DNA from: JBHGAV01 sp041946685
Lineage (GTDB): Bacteria; Acidobacteriota; Terriglobia; Bryobacterales; Bryobacteraceae
Length of the DNA: 14,180 nucleotides
Assembly: GCA_041946685.1 (NCBI GenBank)
Contig: JBHGAV010000082.1
Span: 1-14,180 of the forward strand
Direction: 5' to 3'
Part shown: piece by piece, positions 6,954 to 13,458 of the stretch
Numbering within the stretch: the stretch's first letter is position 1
Layout of the letters: each line of letters opens with the position of its first letter
The notes under the pieces: model-generated
What the model was told of the DNA's origin: nothing
Database searches by the model: none
Seen by the model: the letters and a program-made list of their open reading frames with translations, nothing else
Position numbers and translations under genes: made by a program

Positions 6954-7379
6954 ATGGGAATGCAAGTCAGTGGTGGTAGTGGGCCGGCGGCGGACCCCAA
7001 TATTGTTCCGCTGATTGACGTCCTGCTGGTGCTGCTCATCATCTTCATGGTCATCACCCCTCAGACGCCTTACGGCCTTGACGCGCTGGTGCCGCAGCCG
7101 CCCCCTCCCGGCGCGCGCCAGGAAGCCGCCGATACGCGCACGGTCGTGATCGTGATCAACCGGGACCATTCGATGATGATCAACCAGGAGCCGACCGACA
7201 TGACCCGGCTCGGGCCGCGTCTGGAGGAAATTTTCAAGACCCGGGCCGAGCGCGTCGTCTTCGTCAAGGGCGACCCCGACCTGGAATTTCAGTACGTGGC
7301 CAGGGCGATTGACGCCGCCAAGGGCGCCGGCATCGACAAGGTCGGGTTGATTACCGCCAAGATCGAAGCGGGGCAGTAG
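6954..7379 (+). CDS. exbD: ExbD/TolR-family biopolymer transport protein (second copy)
   Basis: Second ExbD paralogue, 141 residues. PNIVPLIDVLLVLLIIFMVI (15-34) carries the essential aspartate as Asp22, so it should be able to take part in proton transfer. The periplasmic domain differs clearly from the first copy: after the helix it has LVPQPPPPGAR (about 45-55), then a beta/alpha domain ending in KGAGIDKVGLITAKIEAGQ. ATG at 6954 has AGGAG 9 nt upstream. Tandem exbD genes after exbB are common in Acidobacteriota and Myxococcota. They may form a heterodimer or serve different TonB proteins; the sequence does not decide this. The TPR gene follows after 44 nt. Confidence 0.93.
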   Translation: MGMQVSGGSGPAADPNIVPLIDVLLVLLIIFMVITPQTPYGLDALVPQPPPPGARQEAADTRTVVIVINRDHSMMINQEPTDMTRLGPRLEEIFKTRAERVVFVKGDPDLEFQYVARAIDAAKGAGIDKVGLITAKIEAGQ

Positions 7380-7423
7380 CCGGCGTTTGTGCGTCTGAAG
7401 ATATGTCGTGATCAGGAGTCAGC

Positions 7424-8218
7424 ATGAAGGGCAGATGGACTTATTTGACGGCCGCACTCGTGTTGGGTCTCGCTACGCTCGCGACCACGGGGTGCGAAAA
7501 GTTGAAGGCTCGCGACCATCTCAACAAAGGCGTTCAGGCTTACAAGAACGCCCGCTACCCTGAAGCGATCGAGCACTTCAAAGAGGCGGTCTCGCTGGAC
7601 CCCAGCTTCCCAACGGCCCGGCTCTACCTGGCCACCGCCTACATGGTCCAGTACATCCCTGGGGCGGAGTCGCCGGAGAACGTGCAACTGGCCAAGAATG
7701 CCCACGAGGAATTCCTCAAGGTGCTCGAGCAGGACTCGAAGAACCCGGTCGCTATCGCCTCGATCGCCAACCTGTACTTCAACCAGAAGAAGTTCGATGA
7801 GGCGACCGAATGGTACAACAAGATGATCGGCGTCGACCCCACCAACAAGGAGGCGTACTACACGCTCGGGGTCATCGCCTGGACGAAAGCCTTCCAGGAC
7901 GATGCGGATGCCCGCGCCAAGCTGGGCATGAAGCCGGAGGACCCGGGTCCGCTCAAGGACAAAAAGGTCAGGGAGCAGCTCCGCGACAAGAACCTCGCCA
8001 TGATCGAGTCGGGGATCAAGAACCTCGAAAAGGCCCTCGAGATTGACAACCAGTACGACGACGCGATGGCGTACATGAACCTGCTCTACCGCCAGCGCGC
8101 GGACCTGATGGACTCCGCCGAGGCCTACAAGAAGGACGTCGAGACCGCCGACAAGTGGGTGGAGAAGACCCTGGAGACGAAGAAGGCCAAGACCGGGACT
8201 ACTCCGCCGGCGCAATAG
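7424..8218 (+). CDS. TPR-repeat protein, probable lipoprotein
   Basis: The 264 residues start with a signal sequence: a basic N-terminus, a hydrophobic core (about 8-20) and ATTGC at 20-24. Cys24 would be the lipidated residue. Thr at the -3 position is not the usual Leu/Val/Ile, so lipidation is likely but not certain. The mature part is helical with tetratricopeptide repeats, clearest at about 32-64 (KGVQAYKNARYPEAIEHFKEAVSLDP) and 109-142 (IASIANLYFNQKKFDEATEWYNKMIGVDP). Degenerate units lie between them and at about 188-215. ATG at 7424 has AGGAG 5 nt upstream. It is the last gene of the tonB-exbB-exbD-exbD cluster and precedes a terminator-like hairpin. TPR proteins are protein-protein adaptors; a periplasmic partner role for the Ton motor is inferred from context only. 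Confidence 0.9.
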   Translation: MKGRWTYLTAALVLGLATLATTGCEKLKARDHLNKGVQAYKNARYPEAIEHFKEAVSLDPSFPTARLYLATAYMVQYIPGAESPENVQLAKNAHEEFLKVLEQDSKNPVAIASIANLYFNQKKFDEATEWYNKMIGVDPTNKEAYYTLGVIAWTKAFQDDADARAKLGMKPEDPGPLKDKKVREQLRDKNLAMIESGIKNLEKALEIDNQYDDAMAYMNLLYRQRADLMDSAEAYKKDVETADKWVEKTLETKKAKTGTTPPAQ

Positions 8219-8240
8219 CTTCCGCTCCGGTTTCATACGT

Positions 8241-8246
8241 TATAAT
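8241..8246 (+). promoter_or_regulatory. Candidate -10 box for rel (perfect TATAAT)
   Basis: A perfect TATAAT lies in the 83-nt gap between the TPR gene and rel, with the G of a partial extended -10 at 8239. No good -35 is present 15-18 nt upstream. The predicted start of transcription (about 7 nt downstream, near 8253) falls exactly on the first base of the hairpin that follows, so this transcript would begin with that hairpin. Confidence 0.5.
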
Positions 8247-8252
8247 GAGTTT

Positions 8253-8298
8253 CGAGCCGCCGTGAGCGCGGAGGCGCGCTCCGGCGGGCTCGTTTTTT
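8253..8298 (+). terminator. Strong hairpin plus U6 directly before rel (terminator or attenuator)
   Basis: The lower stem pairs CGAGCCGCCG (8253-8262) with CGGCGGGCTCG (8282-8292), 10 bp with one bulged G. The upper stem pairs GAGCGCG (8264-8270) with CGCGCTC (8275-8281), 7 bp with a GAGG loop. Six T residues follow (8293-8298). This is a textbook intrinsic terminator, 34 nt after the TPR gene stop, and can end the tonB operon transcript. It also lies between the TATAAT at 8241 and the rel ATG at 8302, so any rel transcript from that box must read through it. It works only in the plus direction: no T-run follows on the minus strand. Confidence 0.75.
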
Positions 8299-8301
8299 CC
8301 G

Positions 8302-10566
8302 ATGGATTCTGACCCCACGCGTACCGGTGGTGTCTCCGAAGGGGGACCGCCCTCCATCCCCGCCGCGTGCACCAGCCACCCCGAGCCGGCAGCCCTCCTG
8401 GACGAACTCTACCGCGAACTCGAGAATAAGGTCCGCGAGTTGCGCCCGCGCGAGGACCTGAACGGGTTGGAAAGAGCCTATCGCTTCGCCTCCGGCTACC
8501 ACGCCAGGCAGAAACGGGACTCAGGCGAGCCCTACATGGTCCATCCCCTCAAAGCCGCCCTGATCCTGGCGGAAATGAACATGGACCTGACCTGCCTCGA
8601 GACCGGGCTTCTGCACGATGTGCTCGAGGACACGGGCGCGACGCTCGAAGAGGTTCGGAAGAACTTTGGCGATGAAGTCGCGCGCTGCGTGGACGGGGTC
8701 ACGAAACTGAGCAAGCTCCAGTTCTACTCCCCGGAGGAGCGCCAGGCCGAGAGCGTCCGAAAGATGCTGCTGGCCATGGTGGATGACGTCCGCGTGGTGA
8801 TCGTCAAGCTGGCCGACCGGCTGCACAACATGCGCACGCTGGGCTGCCTCCCGCCGGATCGCCAGAAACGCATCGCGCAGGAGACTCTCGATATCTACGC
8901 GCCGATCGCCCACCGGCTTGGAATGGGCAAAATCCGTGGTGAGCTGGAGGACCTCGCCTTCAGCTACCTGGAGCCCGAGTCGTACTCCGAAATCATCAAG
9001 GCGATCGACTCCCACCGCCAGGCGAGTCAGGAATTCCTCGACGAGATCCGCGGGACCGTCGAGAAGGTCCTCCACAGGGAAGGTATTCCCGCCCGCGTCG
9101 ACGGCCGGATCAAACGCGCCTACTCGGTCTACCAAAAAGTCAAGCGCCAGAAGATCCCGATCGACCAGGTCTACGACTTGATGGCCGTGCGGGTGATCAC
9201 CGACTCAGTCAAGAACTGCTACGCCGCCCTCGGGATCATTCACAACGAGTGGCATCCGATTCCGGGGCGCATCAAGGATTTCATCGCGATCCCGCGCCCC
9301 AACCTCTACCAGTCGCTCCACACTTCGGTGATCGGCCCGGGAGGCCAGCCGGTGGAGGTGCAGATCCGGACCGAGGAGATGCACCGCATCGCCGAGCAGG
9401 GCATCGCCGCGCACTGGAAGTACAAGGAGGGCGGGAAGACGAACGGCCGCGAGGACGATCAGCGGGTCGCTTGGCTCCGCCACCTCCTCGAGTGGATCCA
9501 GGAGATGCGCGATCCGGCCGAGTTCATGTCCACGCTGAAGGTGGACCTGTACCCGGAGGAGGTCTACACCTTCACGCCGCGCGGCAAAGTGATCATCCTG
9601 CCGCGGGACGCGACGCCCATCGACTTCGCCTACGCCATCCACACGGCGGTCGGGCACGGCTGCGTCGGGGCCAAAGTGAACGGGCGGATCGTGCCGCTGA
9701 AGTACACCCTGCGCAACGGCGACGTGGTGGAGATCCTCACCCAACCCGGCCACATGCCCTCCAAGGACTGGCTGGCGCTCGTCAAAACCTCCCGCGCCCG
9801 CAACAAGATCCGGGCGGTGATCAACGCGACCGAGCGTGCCAAGGCGATCGACATCGGCCAGAAGTTCCTGGAGAAGGAGGCGCGGCGCCTGGGAGTCCAT
9901 CTCGCCAAGGTGACCAGGACCGAACTGGAGCGCGTGGCCGCCGAGTACGGCTACGCCAAGATGGACGATCTCTACGCCGCGCTGGGCTACGGGAAGTTCT
10001 CGCCCCGGAAGATTCTCCAGAAGGTCGCGCCGGCCGAGATCGAGCAGCCGCAGGAAGAGCAGGTCAAGCCGCAGGCGCCGGCGCCCTCCATGCCGGGAGC
10101 TCAGGCCGCCGACACGGGCGATCTGGTCATCCGGGTAAAGGGGGTGGACGACCTGCTGGTCTACCGCGCCAAGTGCTGCAACCCGATCCGGGGCGAGGCC
10201 ATCGTCGGGTACATCACCCGCGGCAAGGGGGTGGCCGTACATTCGACGACCTGTTCGAACGTTCAGAACCTGCTCTACGAGGCGGAGCGGAAGATTGAGG
10301 TGGAGTGGACACGGGCGGCGAACGAGTTCTTCCAGGTCAAGCTCGTCGTCCACACGGACGACCGGCCCGGCATGTTGAACCAGTTGACCACCGTCCTGTT
10401 CAATGAGAACAGCAACATCCGCAGCCTGGAGGCGCGGATCGACTCGGCTCGGGGCGACGGCGCGGTTGTGGACATGACCATCGACGTGCGGGATAAGAAG
10501 CAGCTCGAGCGGGTGGTCGCGGCCATGCGGAGGATAACCGGAATTCGGGATGTCGAACGCGTCTGA
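8302..10566 (+). CDS. rel: Bifunctional (p)ppGpp synthetase/hydrolase (RelA/SpoT family)
   Basis: Makes and degrades the stringent-response alarmone (p)ppGpp. The 754 residues show the full long-RSH layout. The HD hydrolase has His81, HDVLEDT with His105/Asp106, and KLADRLHNMRTL with Asp172, all intact. The synthetase (about 262-375) has Asp292, YQSLHT (336-341) and VEVQIRT with Glu352. TGS (about 418-480), a helical region, a zinc-finger-like segment YRAKCCNPIRGEAIVGY (621-637) with Cys650-651 region, and a C-terminal ACT domain (about 677-754) follow. Residues 323-326 read RIKD, the RXKD form of bifunctional enzymes rather than EXDD of RelA, so both activities are expected. ATG at 8302 is the only good start: TGA at 8263 closes the frame upstream. 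No Shine-Dalgarno precedes it; instead a terminator-like hairpin ends 3 nt before the ATG. Confidence 0.96.
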   Translation: MDSDPTRTGGVSEGGPPSIPAACTSHPEPAALLDELYRELENKVRELRPREDLNGLERAYRFASGYHARQKRDSGEPYMVHPLKAALILAEMNMDLTCLETGLLHDVLEDTGATLEEVRKNFGDEVARCVDGVTKLSKLQFYSPEERQAESVRKMLLAMVDDVRVVIVKLADRLHNMRTLGCLPPDRQKRIAQETLDIYAPIAHRLGMGKIRGELEDLAFSYLEPESYSEIIKAIDSHRQASQEFLDEIRGTVEKVLHREGIPARVDGRIKRAYSVYQKVKRQKIPIDQVYDLMAVRVITDSVKNCYAALGIIHNEWHPIPGRIKDFIAIPRPNLYQSLHTSVIGPGGQPVEVQIRTEEMHRIAEQGIAAHWKYKEGGKTNGREDDQRVAWLRHLLEWIQEMRDPAEFMSTLKVDLYPEEVYTFTPRGKVIILPRDATPIDFAYAIHTAVGHGCVGAKVNGRIVPLKYTLRNGDVVEILTQPGHMPSKDWLALVKTSRARNKIRAVINATERAKAIDIGQKFLEKEARRLGVHLAKVTRTELERVAAEYGYAKMDDLYAALGYGKFSPRKILQKVAPAEIEQPQEEQVKPQAPAPSMPGAQAADTGDLVIRVKGVDDLLVYRAKCCNPIRGEAIVGYITRGKGVAVHSTTCSNVQNLLYEAERKIEVEWTRAANEFFQVKLVVHTDDRPGMLNQLTTVLFNENSNIRSLEARIDSARGDGAVVDMTIDVRDKKQLERVVAAMRRITGIRDVERV

Positions 10567-10921
10567 AATCGATCGCGATCTTCGGGACTTCGAGCCGGAG
10601 CGGGTCTCGGTTTCCAAGTCGAAGGGCATCAGGATCGACTGGCGGGATGGCCACTCCAGCCAGTACGGGCTTCAATACCTGCGGGACCATTGCCCGTGCG
10701 CGACGTGCACGAACGCTCACGGCGCCACGCCCGCCAAGAGCGCGCCGCCGCCCTCCCCGTTCCAGATGTACAAGCCGGCGCTCAAGCTGAACGGCATCGA
10801 GCCGGCCGGCAACTACGCCATCCGCTTGCTCTGGAATGACGGCCATAGCACGGGGATTTACTCCTACGAACACTTCCGGCGCATCTGCTCCTGCCCGGAG
10901 TGTGCATCCAGGGCGCAGTAA
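10550..10921 (+). CDS. DUF971 domain protein with two Cys clusters
   Basis: Small cytoplasmic protein of 123 residues, related to DUF971 / the N-terminal domain of gamma-butyrobetaine hydroxylase-like proteins. Two similar halves are visible: IDWRDGHSSQYGLQYLRDHCPCATC (29-53) and LLWNDGHSTGIYSYEHFRRICSCPEC (93-118). Each ends in a C-x-C-x2-C cluster (Cys48/50/53 and Cys113/115/118), which suggests zinc or iron-sulfur binding. The family is often found near or fused to Mrp/ApbC iron-sulfur carrier ATPases, but none is in this window. ATG at 10550 overlaps the end of rel by 17 nt in another frame. A GGAGG lies 16 nt upstream inside rel, so translational coupling to rel is likely. Function unknown. 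Confidence 0.9.
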   Translation: MSNASEIDRDLRDFEPERVSVSKSKGIRIDWRDGHSSQYGLQYLRDHCPCATCTNAHGATPAKSAPPPSPFQMYKPALKLNGIEPAGNYAIRLLWNDGHSTGIYSYEHFRRICSCPECASRAQ

Positions 10922-11048
10922 ACCGGCGCCTCGCCGAAATTGAGTGAGGCCGCAGCAGGCCGGCGGATCAATAGCGAAGTTTCCCACGCGGACAGAAGGA
11001 ACTCGTACTCAGTTTGTATCGAGCGCCGGGGTGAAGGGGTGCTGCCGG

Positions 11049-12071
11049 CTACAGGAGCCGGAAGTTGACTTCGACGGTGGCCATCACGGCGACGGGCTTG
11101 CCGTCCTTGTAAGCCGGGCGGAAGCGCCATTTCTGCACGGCTTCGATGGCTTTCTCGTCCAGGCCCAGACCGAGCGCGCGGATGACCTTGAAGTTCACCG
11201 GCAGCCCTCTTTCGTCGACCACGATTGAGAGCACCACAGTGCCCTGGAACTTCGCCTTGCGCGCTTCCTCGGAGTACTCGGGTTCCACCTTGTAGAGGGG
11301 AACCGGCGGGCTGACCCCGCCGCCTACGCGGTAAACGCCGCCGCCAATGCCGCCGCCTTCCCCGGGACCAAACCCGGGGCCCTTGCCGGGACCGATGCCG
11401 CCGCCCGAACCGGATCCGATGCCGCCGCCGAAACCGGGCCCGTTCGAAGGAGGCCCGACCTTAGCCAAGGGGTCGCCGTAATTCGGCAGGTTCACGTTGG
11501 GCAGCTTCACGTCCGGCTGGATGACGAGCGTCGGCTCCATCACCAGCTTCGGATTGGGATTGTTGACAACCGCCATAGGAGGCGTGAACTGCCTTGCCGC
11601 CGGCCGAGGCGCCCGACCTTTGCTGGCGGGCAGAGGAGAACGATCGCCGCCGCCCCCGCCGCCACCCATCTGGGTCGGCTTCGGCTTGAGCTCAGGAATA
11701 TACGGCGCGATGTCCGGAGCCACCAGGTTAACGGTCTCTTTGACTTTGAGCTGAACGGTTTCACTCGTGGCCAGGCTGAACAACAGGATCACGGCCGCGG
11801 TGTGAAGCACCGCCGAAAAGATCCCTGCCTGCCTATGATAGCGGTAGTCTCCCCAAATGTCCTTTACAGCAACGGGCTTGGAAGTGACTTCCAGAGGGGG
11901 TAACTTCTGCGGACGGACCAGTTCTTTGATGTTCCGGAAGAAGGAACGGTACCAAGGCTCCTCGATTTCGGGGATCAAGAAGCGGTTCAGGTGGTCCTCG
12001 AAGCTACCAGGCGCCAAACCGTGTGCATCGGGGATTGGTTTTTGCGAGGTGTTCGGATCTTGCCCTTGCAT
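11049..12071 (-). CDS. TonB family protein with cytoplasmic extension and Gly-rich linker
   Basis: The 340 residues begin with a soluble, probably cytoplasmic part of about 80 residues, then a single TM helix (about 82-100). The periplasmic region has a Pro/Gln/Val-rich stretch, a 7-glycine run (136-142) and a long Gly-rich linker (about 211-252). A C-terminal TonB domain (about 256-340) contains PLYKVEPEYSEEARKAKFQGTVVLSIVVDERG and KWRFRPAYKDGKPV, and ends VEVNFRLL. ATG at 12071 has GAAGG 5 nt upstream. Unlike the tonB at 4830, it has no ExbB/ExbD genes beside it. It may use that motor, or act as a periplasmic linker for another process, since acidobacterial genomes carry many TonB-domain proteins. 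It is convergent with the DUF971 gene; the 127-nt gap between them holds no clear terminator. Confidence 0.88.
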   Translation of the reverse strand: MQGQDPNTSQKPIPDAHGLAPGSFEDHLNRFLIPEIEEPWYRSFFRNIKELVRPQKLPPLEVTSKPVAVKDIWGDYRYHRQAGIFSAVLHTAAVILLFSLATSETVQLKVKETVNLVAPDIAPYIPELKPKPTQMGGGGGGGDRSPLPASKGRAPRPAARQFTPPMAVVNNPNPKLVMEPTLVIQPDVKLPNVNLPNYGDPLAKVGPPSNGPGFGGGIGSGSGGGIGPGKGPGFGPGEGGGIGGGVYRVGGGVSPPVPLYKVEPEYSEEARKAKFQGTVVLSIVVDERGLPVNFKVIRALGLGLDEKAIEAVQKWRFRPAYKDGKPVAVMATVEVNFRLL

Positions 12072-12160
12072 GTTCGCCTTCGGCCGCCCCCACCTGCACC
12101 CGGCGGGTCCGAGCCAAAATACGCTCTCGCCTGATTAGACGACGTCCAACCGGCCGCAGT

Positions 12161-12179
12161 TGCGGATTCTGAATCCGCA
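12161..12179. promoter_or_regulatory. Perfect 19-nt dyad upstream of the second TonB gene
   Basis: TGCGGATTC and GAATCCGCA are exact reverse complements around a single central T. The dyad is 90 nt before the minus-strand TonB start at 12071 and just downstream of a candidate promoter. As DNA it resembles an operator for a dimeric repressor. As RNA it would fold into a hairpin of about 8 bp with a 3-nt loop in the 5' leader. No U-run follows on either strand. Confidence 0.6.
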
Positions 12180-12200
12180 GCTCCTGTTTGCCTACAGAAA

Positions 12201-12220
12201 ATTGTAGCACACCCTGTCAA
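12201..12220 (-). promoter_or_regulatory. Candidate promoter for the second TonB gene
   Basis: On the minus strand TGC-TACAAT (12209-12201) is an extended -10 box with 5 of 6 core matches. A perfect TTGACA occurs at 12220-12215, but only 8 nt from it, so the two cannot pair as one promoter. Measured from that TTGACA, the best -10 at 18 nt is only TGTAGG. The extended -10 is the more likely element. It would start transcription near 12194, leaving a leader of about 120 nt that contains the 19-nt dyad. Confidence 0.4.
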
Positions 12221-12238
12221 AAACCGATCGGAACTCCA

Positions 12239-12258
12239 AAAAGACATACCCGTCTTTT
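12239..12258 (-). terminator. Possible weak terminator of the hydrolase gene
   Basis: On the minus strand AAAAGAC and GTCTTTT form a 7-bp stem with a 6-nt loop, about 32 nt after the hydrolase stop, and the T-run continues to five. The stem is A-U rich and the U residues are part of it, so its strength is doubtful. It sits just before the promoter candidate of the next minus-strand gene, which is the expected place. Confidence 0.3.
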
Positions 12259-12289
12259 CCCGGAGCCCGCACGCGGGGGCCGGTGCGGC

Positions 12290-12919
12290 TCAGCCGGCCT
12301 TCAAGAAGCAGCGAGTTTTCAGCCAAATGGACTCCAGGGCGGTCAGCAGTTCGTGGTCGGAATCCACCAGCTCCAGGCGGGCGTTCGCGCGCCCCTTCAC
12401 GAACTCCTCGGACCATTCAGGGGGCACCACGGTATCCGCGGTCCCATGAAAAACCAGCACCGGCTGGGTGACGTTGGGGTAGTCCTCGTAGCGGTATCCG
12501 TCCTCGATCAACTGGTAGCCGATCCGGCGCTCCCGCTGCTCCGCGTAATGATAAACCGTGAGCGACCCGGTCTTCTTCCAGTTCTCCTCGGCCGGGCCGA
12601 GCGCGGCGGCCCAGCGGCGGGCGAAGCCGAAAGCGGGAGCCAGCAGCACGAGCTTTTCGACCTCGGGGTGGCGGGCTGCGTATAGAGCGGCAACGTATCC
12701 GCCCAGGCTTGAGCCGATCAACGAGACCGCCTGCCCCGCCGCGGCGCGCTCGACGACCTCGAGTTCGCGCGTGATGGTGAGGCCTTCAAAATCGCCGTCC
12801 GCCAGATCAGGGATTTCGACTGCGATTCGCTCCGAGAGCAGCCGCTCCCGGAAAAACCGGGCTTTTTTCGAGGCCGGCCCTGAGGCGAAACCATGCAGGT
12901 AAACGATCCGTGTGGACAT
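12290..12919 (-). CDS. YqiA-like alpha/beta hydrolase (probable esterase)
   Basis: Cytoplasmic hydrolase of 209 residues resembling the YqiA/UPF0227 esterase family. The fold starts directly with IVYLHGFASGP (5-15), the oxyanion-loop region. The nucleophile elbow is GSSLG (69-73) with Ser71. FHGTADTVVP (157-166) supplies Asp162, and DSDHEL (186-191) supplies His189, so the Ser-Asp-His triad is complete. No signal peptide or TM helix is present. ATG at 12919 has GGAAG about 11 nt upstream. Substrate unknown; family members cleave short acyl esters in tests. It lies 65 nt after the small zinc-ribbon gene on the same strand and 218 nt before the second TonB gene, so the three could share transcription, though promoter signals before TonB suggest it has its own. 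Confidence 0.88.
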   Translation of the reverse strand: MSTRIVYLHGFASGPASKKARFFRERLLSERIAVEIPDLADGDFEGLTITRELEVVERAAAGQAVSLIGSSLGGYVAALYAARHPEVEKLVLLAPAFGFARRWAAALGPAEENWKKTGSLTVYHYAEQRERRIGYQLIEDGYRYEDYPNVTQPVLVFHGTADTVVPPEWSEEFVKGRANARLELVDSDHELLTALESIWLKTRCFLKAG

Positions 12920-12984
12920 TTCGGGCTTTTCTTCCTCAGAGTTAGGGTAACTCCGGGATACGGCGGCCGTGACAAGAAAAAAGA

Positions 12985-13236
12985 TTATCTGGAAGGAACG
13001 GGCACTGCGTTTCGAGCAGAGCCGCTACAGGCGATCGTTTCCGCGCCGGCCTGCGCCTCCTGCCGCGCTTTCGAATGGCTGGGCTGAGAACTGGCCGGCG
13101 CCGAACGCTTCTCCCAGGGGACGGCGTACGAACGCAGGCACTTCGGGCACCGGTAATAGCCTTTGATCGGCCACATGGGAGCCGGGTGCATCCATTGGCA
13201 CCATTCGCCTGCCAGACGAGACCAAACCTTCCGCAT
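12985..13236 (-). CDS. Small zinc-ribbon-like protein, function unknown
   Basis: The reading frame encodes 83 residues. The first half looks conserved in kind: GEWCQWMHPAPMWPIKGYYRCPKCLRSYAVPWE (10-42), with Cys13, His17, Cys30 and Cys33 able to bind one zinc ion. The second half is low-complexity (Ala, Ser, Gln) and may be variable. The start ATG at 13236 is preferred because TGAGG lies about 7 nt upstream; an ATG 24 nt further up (13260) has no ribosome-binding site. The aromatic/Pro-rich HPAPMWPI next to a CPKC pair is not expected of a random frame. If this gene is not real, 12920-13458 would be 539 nt without a gene. Family not recognised with certainty. Confidence 0.55.
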   Translation of the reverse strand: MRKVWSRLAGEWCQWMHPAPMWPIKGYYRCPKCLRSYAVPWEKRSAPASSQPSHSKARQEAQAGAETIACSGSARNAVPVPSR

Positions 13237-13386
13237 CTTGGACCTCAATTCAGGCTTCATTCATTTGGATTCAGCTCGCGCCGCCAGGTTTCGGGAAAAT
13301 ACGTCGTCTCTCCAGCCGCGCGGCGTCAGCGAGGCCGGCTTCCACCGTTCCCCGGCCGGGCAGGGACGTGGTGCGCGTCAGCCCGC

Positions 13387-13408
13387 CACGGCAGCCTGTC
13401 TTGCCGTG
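13387..13408. promoter_or_regulatory. Dyad upstream of the oxidoreductase gene
   Basis: CACGGCA (13387-13393) and TGCCGTG (13402-13408) are perfect inverted repeats with an 8-nt spacer. They overlap the -35 zone of the candidate promoter for the downstream gene. That is a typical place for an operator, for example of a GntR- or LacI-type sugar regulator (inference). No T-run follows, so it is not a terminator. Confidence 0.4.
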
Positions 13409-13423
13409 CCGCAATCTGATAAT
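13396..13423 (+). promoter_or_regulatory. Candidate promoter for the Gfo/Idh/MocA gene
   Basis: GATAAT (13418-13423) matches the -10 consensus at 5 of 6 positions. CTGTCT (13396-13401), 16 nt upstream, matches -35 at only 3 of 6. Predicted transcription start is near 13430, giving a leader of about 29 nt with AAGGAG at 13443-13448. Confidence 0.35.
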
Positions 13424-13458
13424 CTTGAAATCCGGTTACTATAAGGAGCCAGTGCCAT

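Noticed and set aside
9205..10629. 474-codon minus-strand frame and a 349-codon plus-strand frame (9249-10298) over rel
   Set aside because: Both overlap the highly conserved rel coding region; their compositions (Arg/Gly/Asp/His-rich) are typical of shadow frames.
10922..11048. Shared bidirectional terminator between the convergent DUF971 and TonB genes
   Set aside because: Only short GC dyads (GCCTC/GAGGC; CCGGCT/AGCCGG at the TonB stop) are present and none is followed by a T-run on either strand.
11341..11440. Repeated GCCGCC/CCGGG blocks in the second TonB gene as a tandem repeat or CRISPR-like element
   Set aside because: They are irregular and in frame, and simply encode the Gly/Pro-rich linker.
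13163..13444. Plus-strand open frames in the gap before the oxidoreductase
   Set aside because: No ribosome-binding site, no recognisable motif, and overlap with the opposite zinc-ribbon gene and with promoter-like sequence.
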